Notes under the pieces: generated by a model
The model's database searches: none
The model's input: only the letters and a program-made list of their open reading frames with translations
Told to the model about the DNA's origin: nothing
Source: Dehalococcoidia bacterium UBA2979
GTDB lineage: Bacteria; Chloroflexota; Dehalococcoidia; UBA2979
Assembly: GCA_002348225.1 (NCBI GenBank)
Contig: DEAP01000031.1
Location: 1-31,973 of the forward strand
Direction of reading: 5' to 3'
Length of the DNA: 31,973 nucleotides
Made by a program: the position numbers and the translations under genes
Shown here: one piece after another, positions 6,411 to 14,019 of the stretch
Layout: each line of letters starts with the position of its first letter
Numbering within the stretch: position 1 is the stretch's first letter

Positions 6411-7774
6411 GCGGCCTCGTTAATCTTTTCGTGCAGGCTAGCTATTTCGTCTCTGTCACGAGGACTGGACTGTATTTTCTTGGTAATTTCTTCAACAGCC
6501 CGCGATGCAGCTGAATGATGCTTGAGCCCTACGAAACGCACAGTTTGGTGTACAGATAGGCCACAGACCTGGCGCAGGAAATACATGGCTATGTGCTTTG
6601 GAACGGTCAAATCATGAGTCCTACGGCCTGAGGTTATTTCGTCCCAAGATCGATCGAAATAGTCAGAAACAACCTGAGCGACGATGCTAGGTTCAATGGC
6701 GCCTTCTGGTGCGGGCGAGCTCATTTCGAGAGCAGATGCAACATTATCAGAGGTTGGCTCTCGGCCGTAATACTCGAGGTAAGCGCTTAGTTCATTTATG
6801 CCGGAGACGAGGCGAGCCACATTCGATCCACGACGGCGAGCCAAGGTGGCAGCAGCTTCGACGGATAGATTTTTAATTCCTTTCGTCTTGGCTAAATGGC
6901 GGACGATAACGGTGGCATCGTCCTGGCTTGGTTGGGAGAGGCGAACTGGCAGCCCCCCCTGCAGTCTATTTTTTAATTCCTCATGGAGCTTTAGACCGAG
7001 GGGGTTCTTGCGTGACGTGATCACCACCAATTTGGATTTCGAGTCCAATTCATTAAGGATTTCAGCGAGTTCGAGAGCTGACTTTGGCTTGGACCTGCTG
7101 TCAAAAAAGTCAAGCCCGTCGATCAGTAGAGCATCTATCTTGCGATATTTGGCTTTGAAGTCAGATATTTTATTCTGTTTTCCTTTACCGTCTCTGCCAC
7201 TGACCGCACTGACAAAGTCGGAAGTGTATTCTTCAGCGGTTGCCAACGTTACCTTTCGCCCCGCATTGCTAAGTTCATGGGCGATCGCGTGAAGTAAGTG
7301 AGTTTTGCCCATACCGGCTGGGCCAGTCAACTGCAGTGGACTATATTCAAGAGAATTCCCAAGGGCGAGTGCCTTGGCTCGACCTAGAGCATAAGAATTG
7401 CTGTCGGCTTCGGCGAATGATTTAAAAGTTAATCGGGAGTTGAGGTTCCCGCCGTCATCGCTTTGAGGTGTTGGTGGTTTATGCCCAGGCTCATCCCGTT
7501 CTGTGTCAATTCCTCTTAGCTTGAGGCTCCTGCCGTCGCCACCGGAAAGAGATAGTGACTCACGGAGGTCGGTCATCCAGCGTTTCTTGATACTTTCGAC
7601 AGCTAACGGGGACGCCTCGACGACGATAGCCGAGTCATTGAACTTGGCTATGTGCGCGTCGGCAAACCACGTTTCCCAAAGTTGTCTGCCAATCCGTTTA
7701 CGTAACTGTAAAGACGTTTGCTCCCAGATGTCAGCAGCAGCTTCTTCTTGGTGTCGGGTAATATGATTAGTGAT
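6407..7774 (-). CDS. dnaA: DnaA-like replication initiator, divergent, non-canonical start
   Basis: DnaA is the AAA+ ATPase that opens oriC. From the first ATG (7576) only 389 residues would be made, lacking domain I. The same frame continues upstream through a normal domain I, with LWETWFADAH and IVVEASPLAVESIKKRW, to a stop at 7811-7813, and contains no ATG, GTG or TTG. AAGGGGA (7782-7788) sits ideally for an ATC at 7774, which gives 455 residues, the normal DnaA length. Walker A is GPAGMGKT (151-158) and the arginine-finger region is LKNRLQGGL. Walker B reads LLIDGLDFF, so the second aspartate of the usual DD is Gly. The domain IV signature, usually RDHTTV, reads KHHSAA (418-423). No dnaN is nearby. 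A sequencing error in the leader is an alternative to an unusual start codon. Confidence 0.82.
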   Translation of the reverse strand: MTNHITRHQEEAAADIWEQTSLQLRKRIGRQLWETWFADAHIAKFNDSAIVVEASPLAVESIKKRWMTDLRESLSLSGGDGRSLKLRGIDTERDEPGHKPPTPQSDDGGNLNSRLTFKSFAEADSNSYALGRAKALALGNSLEYSPLQLTGPAGMGKTHLLHAIAHELSNAGRKVTLATAEEYTSDFVSAVSGRDGKGKQNKISDFKAKYRKIDALLIDGLDFFDSRSKPKSALELAEILNELDSKSKLVVITSRKNPLGLKLHEELKNRLQGGLPVRLSQPSQDDATVIVRHLAKTKGIKNLSVEAAATLARRRGSNVARLVSGINELSAYLEYYGREPTSDNVASALEMSSPAPEGAIEPSIVAQVVSDYFDRSWDEITSGRRTHDLTVPKHIAMYFLRQVCGLSVHQTVRFVGLKHHSAASRAVEEITKKIQSSPRDRDEIASLHEKINEAA

Positions 7775-7787
7775 GTTCGTTCCCCTT

Positions 7788-7814
7788 TTACCGAAGCAAG
7801 CTCTGCGCCTTCAT
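7788..7814 (-). CDS. possible 8-residue upstream leader ORF of dnaA
   Basis: ATG 7814 opens a frame encoding MKAQSLLR and stops with TAA at 7788-7790, where the dnaA ribosome binding site begins. It has no clear binding site of its own. Ribosomes ending here could reinitiate at the non-canonical dnaA start 13 bases on. This is a speculative call based on position alone. Confidence 0.18.
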   Translation of the reverse strand: MKAQSLLR

Positions 7815-7826
7815 CAGAGCGAGCGG

Positions 7827-7850
7827 CAACCCTGAACATAATCAGGGTTG
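7827..7850. repeat. inverted repeat in dnaA leader (9-bp arms)
   Basis: CAACCCTGA (7827-7835) and TCAGGGTTG (7842-7850) are perfect inverted arms around a 6-base centre. The element lies about 55 bases upstream of the proposed dnaA start. It is not followed by a T-run in either direction, so it is more likely a protein-binding site or mRNA hairpin than an intrinsic terminator. Confidence 0.6.
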
Positions 7851-7859
7851 TAAATTTAC
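7850..7859. repeat. 10-bp palindrome GTAAATTTAC
   Basis: A perfect palindrome that abuts the inverted repeat at 7827-7850, sharing one base with it. With its two neighbours it forms a symmetric block of 60 bp, which could be an operator controlling dnaA, the divergent acyl-CoA dehydrogenase gene, or both. Confidence 0.5.
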
Positions 7860-7861
7860 TG

Positions 7862-7886
7862 ATTTAGGGATTTCCCCGCCCTAAAT
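7862..7886. repeat. inverted repeat upstream of dnaA (8-bp arms)
   Basis: ATTTAGGG (7862-7869) and CCCTAAAT (7879-7886) are perfect inverted arms around a 9-base centre. This is the outermost of three symmetric elements in the dnaA leader. Confidence 0.55.
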
Positions 7887-8068
7887 GTTTGTCGGAATAA
7901 TGTGCCAATTCGGTCACAAGATTTCGCTTCATGAAAGTACGACAGTTGGGGCGATCCTCGCAAGCCCTTTCAGGAAGATTTGCGTATCTTTTTCACATTT
8001 AATTAACAATCAGCACGAAATATTCTCCGGGTCGATCTTGGTGAACGTAGTAATCTAAGGGCACTGAG
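7887..8068. other. intergenic region between dnaA and the acyl-CoA dehydrogenase gene
   Basis: With the symmetric block, the gene-free stretch runs from 7775 to 8092. I see no gene, tRNA or clear promoter pair. TTTTTCACA at 7989-7997 differs from the consensus DnaA box at two positions and is not clustered, so it does not support an origin here. Confidence 0.5.
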
Positions 8069-8092
8069 TTGACCAACATTAAGGCGGGCAGC

Positions 8093-9232
8093 ATGCCTGA
8101 ATTTTTAGACCAAGAATATCAAGAACTGAAGACTAGGCTCGATGAGCTTGTAGGTGTTCTCGGCGTCCTTCCCGAACTTCAACCGGAGGTGCTGAGGAAG
8201 GAAGTCGTAGCGAAATCGAAAGAGTACGGCATATTCCAGTTGACCCAGCCGCAGGAGTTGGGTGGGACTGGGGCTGGGCCTATGGCGCTCACAATCGCTA
8301 GGGAGACCATAGCTGCGGCCAACCTGCCAGGGAGTGGCTATGTATTTGGCGCTGACCCCGGGCTACTCAGAAATTTAACGGGTGAGGCTAGGGCAGAGTA
8401 CCTTGAGCCAGTTGTTGCAGGGGAGAAATCCTGGTCTTTTGCATTCACAGAGCCCTCAGGCCCTGATGCCCCGCAGAAGCAGACATATGCAACGGTCGCA
8501 GGAACAGATCTCAAGATAACAGGGCAAAAATCTTTCGTTACCGGTGGTGCGCACGCATCGTTTTATGCGGCACTTGTAAATGTTGAAGGCGATGATGAAG
8601 GTGATTCAGGACCAGCAATGGTGATTATCGATAAGGATTCCCCCGGTCTCGAGATCGCTCGGGAATTCCGGTCGATGGAAGGTGGAGATCACGTCGAGTT
8701 GAAGTTTAACGGAGTTATCGTGCCAATGCGTAATGTTATTGGTTCAATTGGCGAAGGAATGCCGAGGGCGATGGGCAATATCGGCGAGGAGCGACTGCAG
8801 GTATCAGCCTTGGCTTGCGGTATGGGTCTATGGACGGTGGATCATATTACCGAAAGGCTTATGCAGGGTCATCGCTCGGGATCCCGATTGGCAGACAGGG
8901 AGGGGGTACGGCTGCGCTATGCGGATTTGCGGATAGAGCTATACGCAGCCCGCTCGGCTCTATATAGGACGGCTCGATTGGCTGAGGTGGCCGAGTCAGT
9001 CGAGGAAATAATGAATGAAGCTACCGCGACGAAGGTGTTTTGCACAGAGATGATTGGTCATGTAGTAGACACAGCAATCCAATTAGCTGGCGGTCAGTCT
9101 TTAATACAAGGAGAACCCCTTGAGAAGCTTTACCGGCGAGCCAGATCCCTTCGATTCACTGGCGGGGCTTCTGATATCCTTCGCCTATCCATCGCGAGGG
9201 GTAAATTCGATTTTGGGGCCGGAAGGCTCTAA
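8093..9232 (+). CDS. acyl-CoA dehydrogenase family protein
   Basis: These FAD enzymes introduce a double bond next to the CoA thioester and pass electrons to ETF. SWSFAFTEPSGPDAPQ, GTDLKITGQKSFVTGGAHAS and the helical C-terminal domain (LAGGQSLIQGEPLEKLYRR) are typical. The C-terminal motif that usually reads Y-E-G-T-S-x-I is TGGASDI, so the common catalytic Glu is Gly. Isovaleryl- and long-chain-type enzymes carry the Glu elsewhere, and here DREGVRLRYAD lies near that position, but the base is uncertain. ATG 8093 has AAGG eight bases upstream. TTG 8069 has an equally good AAGGG and would add eight residues. The start could be either. Substrate unknown. Confidence 0.86.
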   Translation: MPEFLDQEYQELKTRLDELVGVLGVLPELQPEVLRKEVVAKSKEYGIFQLTQPQELGGTGAGPMALTIARETIAAANLPGSGYVFGADPGLLRNLTGEARAEYLEPVVAGEKSWSFAFTEPSGPDAPQKQTYATVAGTDLKITGQKSFVTGGAHASFYAALVNVEGDDEGDSGPAMVIIDKDSPGLEIAREFRSMEGGDHVELKFNGVIVPMRNVIGSIGEGMPRAMGNIGEERLQVSALACGMGLWTVDHITERLMQGHRSGSRLADREGVRLRYADLRIELYAARSALYRTARLAEVAESVEEIMNEATATKVFCTEMIGHVVDTAIQLAGGQSLIQGEPLEKLYRRARSLRFTGGASDILRLSIARGKFDFGAGRL

Positions 9233-9256
9233 ATATTAATTACTGAAAGGGTCTTC

Positions 9257-9889
9257 ATGATTAACGCACCGCTTCCTGAGAATATGAAATATTGCCCAAG
9301 GTGCGCAGCTTATCTCGAGTGGCGCCCGGAGGGTGGGCGGGATCGACCGTCGTGCACGGCACCGGACTGTAAATTTGTTTTCTTCGGCGAGTCGTCGATC
9401 GGTTGTGCCGGAGTTGTGCTTAGAGACGGGAAGGCATTGCTCGTGCAGAGAGGATGGGAGCCATTCGCGGGAACATGGCAACTTCCTGGTGGTTACGTTG
9501 AACAAGATGAAGTGATAACAGAAGGCGTTGCGCGGGAAGTCATGGAGGAGGCTGGAGTTACTGCGAAGGTTAATCGTGCCGTGGCGTTCCGGCACTCATT
9601 AGGAGGGACGGCGGGAGGCCCATCCGCTAATGTCTATATTGTATTTGCGCTTGATTACGTGGCAGGTGAGCCTGAGTGGGATGGCGACGAAATAGCGAAT
9701 GCGGGTTTTTACTCACTAGAGGAGATGTCGCAAATCGAAGGAGTTCAGGGCTTGTCGCGGTGGGCGATTGAGTTGACCCTAAACTCTGAGAACGATGAAG
9801 GGCTTCTGATTCAAGGGGACGGCCCTATGGCTAACCGACCGGGCTGGTCACTTTTCGGCTTGCGGGCGGATGATCCAGATCTGATTTAG
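9257..9889 (+). CDS. Nudix hydrolase with N-terminal zinc ribbon
   Basis: Nudix enzymes cleave nucleoside diphosphates linked to another moiety. A perfect Nudix box, G-x5-E-x7-REVMEEAGV, lies at residues 79-101. Before it is a four-cysteine ribbon, CPRC at 13-16 and Cys33/Cys38 in SCTAPDCKF, as in NudC-like NADH pyrophosphatases and related small zinc-ribbon Nudix proteins. GTWQLPGGYVE follows. The C-terminal 60 residues are less typical. The protein is 210 residues long and the ribosome binding site AAAGGG is well placed. Substrate cannot be assigned; NADH or ADP-ribose types are possible. The stop overlaps the stop of the convergent pterin dehydratase gene by four bases. Confidence 0.88.
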   Translation: MINAPLPENMKYCPRCAAYLEWRPEGGRDRPSCTAPDCKFVFFGESSIGCAGVVLRDGKALLVQRGWEPFAGTWQLPGGYVEQDEVITEGVAREVMEEAGVTAKVNRAVAFRHSLGGTAGGPSANVYIVFALDYVAGEPEWDGDEIANAGFYSLEEMSQIEGVQGLSRWAIELTLNSENDEGLLIQGDGPMANRPGWSLFGLRADDPDLI

Positions 9890-10176
9890 TCCAGATAACG
9901 AGCGTCGATGCGCGCCATGAGGTGTAGATCGCGTTCAGTTACACCGCCGGCGTCATGAGACCAAAGTGTCAGCCTAACTTTGTTGTAAACATTCCAGATT
10001 TCGGCATGATGATCTACTTCCTGTGTCACAATCATTACAGAAGTAAGAAATGCACTGGCGGCAATAAAGTCTGAGAAAAGAAATTCTCTGGTTATGTGCC
10101 CGTCGGAGTACACCCAACTACTTAATCCTTCCGATAATCTGGAAAGAACCTCTTCTTCGGGCAATGCATCAGGCAT
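9886..10176 (-). CDS. pterin-4a-carbinolamine dehydratase family protein
   Basis: The family dehydrates 4a-hydroxy-tetrahydropterins formed by aromatic amino acid hydroxylases; many bacterial members have other, undefined roles, some linked to molybdopterin. The signature is VDHHAEIWNVYNKVRLTLWS followed by HDAGGVTERDLHLMARID. The 96-residue length is normal. I start at ATG 10176 because GGAG of the upstream gene's end lies at the right distance and the gap to that gene's stop is only four bases. A longer frame back into that gene is not needed. It is the last gene of a two-gene operon. No aromatic hydroxylase is in the window. Confidence 0.88.
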   Translation of the reverse strand: MPDALPEEEVLSRLSEGLSSWVYSDGHITREFLFSDFIAASAFLTSVMIVTQEVDHHAEIWNVYNKVRLTLWSHDAGGVTERDLHLMARIDARYLD

Positions 10177-10180
10177 GTGT

Positions 10181-11530
10181 TTACTCCAATAGACCTTCGT
10201 CGCGAAGCTCGTCAATTGCACTAGAAAATGCATCAACAGTCAGGTCTATCTCTTCCTGTCCGTGAGCTGAAGACACCATTCCGCCATCAGCCATGAGATC
10301 AACACCGTGGTTATAAAGTGAGAGTCGCAGCGGATGCATGAGATCCGGCGCGATTCCTGCTGGCTCATACGGAGGATCTGCCTCTGCGTCGTCGGGCCGA
10401 ACTCCACCAGCGCCCATATTGAGGTGCCACATACTCGACACATTCCACGCTGATGCGTCTACGGACTTGGCCTGAAATAAGACTTCAAGAGAGTTCACAA
10501 GTAAAGAGGCTGACTTTTCAGCTTGATCGGTATGATTCCCCTTGGAAATGATGCGAAGAGTCTCCGTTCCGGCAGCAGCAGATACGGGATTACCGTTATA
10601 GGTGCCTTGATGAGCAACCCGTTCCTCTTTGTTCCAGTGTTGATCTGACTCTCGTAGTTCGAGGATGTCGAGAATTGAGTTTGGTCCGGCGACGCATCCT
10701 CCGGGGAAGCCACCGGCGAGGATTTTGGCATGAGTCGAGAGATCGGGGGTTATGCTATAGCGCTCCTGCGCTCCGCCCTTCGATGCCCGAAAACCTGTGA
10801 TCACCTCATCCATAATAAAGAGCGTGCCAGTTTTCTCTGTTAAGTCTCGAATTTGGCGTAAGAAATTTGTTGCTACGGGATGCATACCCCAATGTGCCCC
10901 GGTAGGTTCGATAATAACTGCAGCCACATCTCGTGAGGACAATGCATCGGCTAGCAGCGTCGTGTCATTGGGTGGGAGGACCGTTAATGAATCGTAGAAC
11001 GAATCAGGAACTCCAATGGAAGTAGGAGTGGCTTCTTGATTGGATTGCCTTCCCACAACAATATCGTGCCATCCATGAAAATGATCCGCGAATTTTATAA
11101 CACGGTCTCTACCGGTATATGCACGGGCCAATCGCAGAGCCATCATCGTAGCCTCTGTACCGGAGGAGGTGAATCGAACTTTTTGTGCACAGGGGACGAG
11201 ATCGATAACCTGTTCGGCCCACTCGAGCTCATAAAGATGTGACGAGCCGAAATGAGTCCCCTTCCCTGCGGCTGATGAGGCGGCCTCCATCACCTCCGGA
11301 TGCCTGTGACCCAACAGTAGTGAACCGTGACCACCTATGTAGTCAATATACATATTCCCATCGACATCCCATTTACGAGCACCTTGTGCATGATCAACAT
11401 ATATACGAAAAGGAAAGAACGCACGCGCATCGTGGGTGACACCTGACGGGAACAAGCCTTCAGCACGGCCAGCCAGGCTTTTTGACTTGGGGTGCCGAGC
11501 CTCGTATTCAGATAAAATCTTTCCGTTCAT
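10181..11530 (-). CDS. class III PLP aminotransferase, glutamate-1-semialdehyde aminomutase-like
   Basis: It resembles glutamate-1-semialdehyde 2,1-aminomutase, which makes 5-aminolevulinate for haem, but departs from it at key sites. Matches are VRFTSSGTEATMMALRLARA, AYTGRDRVIKFADHFHGWHD, IMDEVITGFR and the PLP-lysine segment HAKILAGGFPGG. True HemL usually has GxYHG and GGGLPVGAYGG. I start at ATG 11530 (449 residues), with AGGAG just upstream; a longer frame to 11641 lacks such a site and would cross the divergent CoA-transferase promoter. It is the first gene of an operon with the pterin dehydratase. No other haem genes are close, so another amino-keto substrate is quite possible. Confidence 0.82.
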   Translation of the reverse strand: MNGKILSEYEARHPKSKSLAGRAEGLFPSGVTHDARAFFPFRIYVDHAQGARKWDVDGNMYIDYIGGHGSLLLGHRHPEVMEAASSAAGKGTHFGSSHLYELEWAEQVIDLVPCAQKVRFTSSGTEATMMALRLARAYTGRDRVIKFADHFHGWHDIVVGRQSNQEATPTSIGVPDSFYDSLTVLPPNDTTLLADALSSRDVAAVIIEPTGAHWGMHPVATNFLRQIRDLTEKTGTLFIMDEVITGFRASKGGAQERYSITPDLSTHAKILAGGFPGGCVAGPNSILDILELRESDQHWNKEERVAHQGTYNGNPVSAAAGTETLRIISKGNHTDQAEKSASLLVNSLEVLFQAKSVDASAWNVSSMWHLNMGAGGVRPDDAEADPPYEPAGIAPDLMHPLRLSLYNHGVDLMADGGMVSSAHGQEEIDLTVDAFSSAIDELRDEGLLE

Positions 11531-11575
11531 ACCACTCCTGCCAGAAGTTTCCTGTCTAATTAGGATAGCAAGGCT

Positions 11576-11605
11576 TTGCAAAATTATTCGATATAGTTCT
11601 AGGAT
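11576..11605 (+). promoter_or_regulatory. candidate promoter for the CoA-transferase gene at 11640
   Basis: TTGCAA (11576-11581) and TAGGAT (11600-11605), 18 bases apart, each match four of six consensus positions. The octamer TAGGATAG occurs at 11561-11568 and again at 11600-11607 inside this 109-base divergent gap. A transcript would carry the strong GAGGGGG binding site that precedes ATG 11640. Confidence 0.35.
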
Positions 11606-11639
11606 AGACAACTGAGGTTCGTGCAATGAGGGGGTAATC

Positions 11640-12923
11640 ATGGCAGGTGCATTAGAGGGAATACGGATACTGGAATTTTCGCAGATAATTGCTGGCCCAT
11701 ATGCCTGTCAGAATTTGGCTGAGATGGGTGCTGAGGTTATCAAAGTTGAGCCACCTGAGGGAGAGCCGTGGCGTCAATTTTCGCAGTTTTATCCGGGTGA
11801 GGCGAAATACTTCCAAAGCTTGAATAGAGGCAAGAACTCACTAGCAATCGCGCTACAGCAGCCCGCCGCTCAGGAATTGATCGCAAGGCTTGTGCCACAT
11901 TGCGATGTGGTGCTTGTTAATTATCGCCCAGACGTTGCGAGACGCCTGCAGATCGACTATGAGACACTTTCTGCTATCAAGCCAGACTTGATATACGCAG
12001 ACAACACCGCGTTCGGAAGGAGCGGACCGTGGTCACACCGACCCGGTTATGACGTAGTAGTTCAGGCAGTGTCAGGAATGATGGCAGCAGAGGGGAAACT
12101 TGGAGAGGCGGGCGAGCCAAAAACAATCAGCTCGACCGCGATAGCCGATTATGGAACTGGCCTAGCTTTGGCTTGGGGGATAACGGCGGCTCTGTTCCAC
12201 CGAGAACGAACTGGGGCGGGTCAGATGATCGAATCTACTCTTTTACAGACAGCGTTGTCATTCCAGTCGTCGTCTATTTTTGACCTGCCTTTAGCAGACT
12301 CTCAGTCTGGGGCATACGCGAGCCGTGAGGCTGTTGCAAAGAAGCGCGCAGAGAATGCTAGTTATGTTGATCTTCTGGAAACGCGAAGCGGAGGAATCTC
12401 AGGACTTTTAGCCGGGATAGCGAACATTTATTACCGCCCTTATCAAACCAAGGATGGTGCTATAGCTGTGGGAGCGCTGTCTTCGAGTCTGTGGGCGAAG
12501 GTTAGAACGGCTTTACAGACTGATTTCTTAGGCTGGGCTGACCCTGATCTGGCTTCAGCCACGCCAGAATGGATAGAGAACGCGACGAAGCAGGTGCAAG
12601 CTCTTGAAGTATTTGTGAGGTCAAAGACGACCGAGGAGTGGATGGAAATTTTAGATAAGGAGGGAGTTCCGGGAGGCCCGGTTAATTTCCCCGAGGATAT
12701 GCTGACGGACCCGCAGGTACTAGCAAACGATATGCTGGTACAGCTCGATCATGATTTAACAGGCCCTCAAACTCAGGTAGGACCGATTATCAAGATGTCT
12801 GCCACTCCACTCTCGACCGATGCATCGCCGCCTCTCGGGCGAGACACCGACAATTACGCGAAGCTTGCCGGCTACAGCGATGCGGAGATCCTAGGGCTTC
12901 GTGAGGTCGGAACCTTGGCTTAA
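11640..12923 (+). CDS. family III CoA-transferase (CaiB/BaiF/Frc type)
   Basis: These enzymes move CoA between carboxylic acids through an aspartyl-CoA thioester. The family start is clear: GIRILEFSQIIAGPYACQNL, then GAEVIKVEPPEGEPWR and SLNRGKNSLAI. NYRPDVARRLQIDYETLSA and RPGYDVVVQAVSGMM follow. The catalytic Asp is probably Asp170 in AIADYGTG, followed by ALFHRERTGAGQ. The length of 427 is normal. A strong GAGGGGG precedes the ATG. It is a close paralogue of the minus-strand gene at 14802-16073. Substrate unknown. It ends one base before the convergent CinA-like gene. Confidence 0.92.
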   Translation: MAGALEGIRILEFSQIIAGPYACQNLAEMGAEVIKVEPPEGEPWRQFSQFYPGEAKYFQSLNRGKNSLAIALQQPAAQELIARLVPHCDVVLVNYRPDVARRLQIDYETLSAIKPDLIYADNTAFGRSGPWSHRPGYDVVVQAVSGMMAAEGKLGEAGEPKTISSTAIADYGTGLALAWGITAALFHRERTGAGQMIESTLLQTALSFQSSSIFDLPLADSQSGAYASREAVAKKRAENASYVDLLETRSGGISGLLAGIANIYYRPYQTKDGAIAVGALSSSLWAKVRTALQTDFLGWADPDLASATPEWIENATKQVQALEVFVRSKTTEEWMEILDKEGVPGGPVNFPEDMLTDPQVLANDMLVQLDHDLTGPQTQVGPIIKMSATPLSTDASPPLGRDTDNYAKLAGYSDAEILGLREVGTLA

Positions 12924-12924
12924 A

Positions 12925-13446
12925 TCAGCTGTTTCGGATATATTCGAGGACCCAGCCGAAAAGTATCTCTGCCGCTCCATACATCGTTTCTGAGCGGTCA
13001 CCTGAAATACGAACCAGCTCGCTCTTTTCGCTAGAGTCCGCATGTAGCATCGTGAGTGAATATAGGCCCCCCGGCCGATCCGGATTGTCAGTTGGGCTTG
13101 CGATACCACTCTCGGCGAGTGCAATGTCAACCTCAAGTTGCTCAAGTGCCCCTTCAGCCATTGCTAAGGTGGTATGAGTATTGACCGATCCGTATTCCTT
13201 GAGAGTTGCTCTTTCTACATGGAGCAAATTCATTTTCGGGTGTCCGTGATACGCAACCACGCCACCGATAAAAACTTTCGACGCCCCTGGAACCGAAACT
13301 AGGAGATGGCCGAGAAGACCACCGGTCGTCGATTCTGCAGTGCCCAGCCGAAGCCCCTGAGCAGTGCAAGCTTCCACCACCTGTGCTGCCAGGTGGTGCA
13401 CTGTGCTTGGCTCGGAGGGGGTGAAGTTGGTTGGCGAATCAGTCAT
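12925..13446 (-). CDS. CinA/PncC-like nicotinamide-nucleotide amidohydrolase
   Basis: PncC deamidates NMN to nicotinate mononucleotide in pyridine nucleotide salvage. The stand-alone CinA C-terminal domain is present: LGTAESTTGGLLGHLLVSVP (catalytic Ser in AES, with Thr replacing the usual Cys), FIGGVVAYHGHPKMNLLHV, KEYGSVNTHTTLAMAEGAL and the glycine-rich SGIASPTDNPDRPGG. In typical members the last block reads TGIAGP and KPVGT, so this is a divergent copy. I chose ATG 13446, which has AGGAAA upstream and gives 173 residues; TTG 13461 would add five. It is the last gene of a four-gene operon. If active it would feed the substrate of NadD, encoded at 5793. Confidence 0.8.
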   Translation of the reverse strand: MTDSPTNFTPSEPSTVHHLAAQVVEACTAQGLRLGTAESTTGGLLGHLLVSVPGASKVFIGGVVAYHGHPKMNLLHVERATLKEYGSVNTHTTLAMAEGALEQLEVDIALAESGIASPTDNPDRPGGLYSLTMLHADSSEKSELVRISGDRSETMYGAAEILFGWVLEYIRNS

Positions 13447-13463
13447 TATGTTTCCTATCAAGG

Positions 13464-14003
13464 CTATCTCGTCGGATAGCCATCCATCTCTTTGACAGCA
13501 TTTATTTGGTTAAGATGGTCTGTGTCATGAACCCGTAAAAACAGGAACCATGCTTTTGAAGTCAGTTCGCCGAAAAAACTGTGGGGGGAAGTCTCTATCA
13601 TATTCGGTTCGGCAGGAACTCTCGTACGGATGGTGGCTAGTCGCTCGGAAGAATCGATCAGGTCTGGCATGAGGGCCGATAATGTTTTGTGCTCCAGGTT
13701 ATCGGGAGCTCTCTCTGGTGGCCGTTTTCCGTTTGCCAAAGCTTCGGTGGATGAGAGAGTGCTGTCACCAGCTGAAATAACATGCCGTACGATTTGTGTA
13801 ATCCCCCAGGCCTCTTCACCTTCGCCAGTTCCTGGCTCCCAGCTACCTTGCTCATCTGATACGCCCGCTAATGAGTCGATAAGCGCTGCGCGAGTCCCAA
13901 CTATTCGAGGCCAAAGCTCCTCCCATGAATATTTAGTCCCCTGAGCGAGGAGATATCCTCGGACGCGTTCTGCCTCTTCTGGACCTGGTCCACCTTCAGT
14001 CAT
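13464..14003 (-). CDS. DinB-like four-helix protein (putative metal-dependent)
   Basis: DinB/YfiT superfamily members are four-helix bundles with a three-histidine metal site; some transfer bacillithiol or mycothiol and many are unassigned. Helix 1 ends in RAALIDSLAGVSDEQGSWEP. The histidines are visible in ITQIVRHVISAGD (about residue 75) and in FLRVHDTDHLNQI near the C-terminus. At 179 residues it is of normal length. A strong GAGGGGGAGAT precedes the ATG. It lies 16 bases after the crotonase gene and 17 before the CinA-like gene. The assignment to the fold is good; a thiol-transferase role is only possible. Confidence 0.76.
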   Translation of the reverse strand: MTEGGPGPEEAERVRGYLLAQGTKYSWEELWPRIVGTRAALIDSLAGVSDEQGSWEPGTGEGEEAWGITQIVRHVISAGDSTLSSTEALANGKRPPERAPDNLEHKTLSALMPDLIDSSERLATIRTRVPAEPNMIETSPHSFFGELTSKAWFLFLRVHDTDHLNQINAVKEMDGYPTR

Positions 14004-14019
14004 ATTATCTCCCCCTCAA

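Noticed and set aside
7639..7839. Frame from ATG 7839 reading MFRVAARSDEGAEL into the dnaA N-terminal region
   Set aside because: It overlaps dnaA domain I in another frame and shows no family features. It would be relevant only if a single-base indel joined it to dnaA; I keep that as a caveat to the start-codon finding.
7989..7997. TTTTTCACA as a DnaA box or sign of oriC
   Set aside because: Two mismatches and no cluster of boxes or AT-rich unwinding region with repeats nearby.
9236..9595. Minus-strand frame of about 119 codons inside the Nudix gene
   Set aside because: A shadow of the Nudix gene, whose zinc ribbon and Nudix box are unmistakable.
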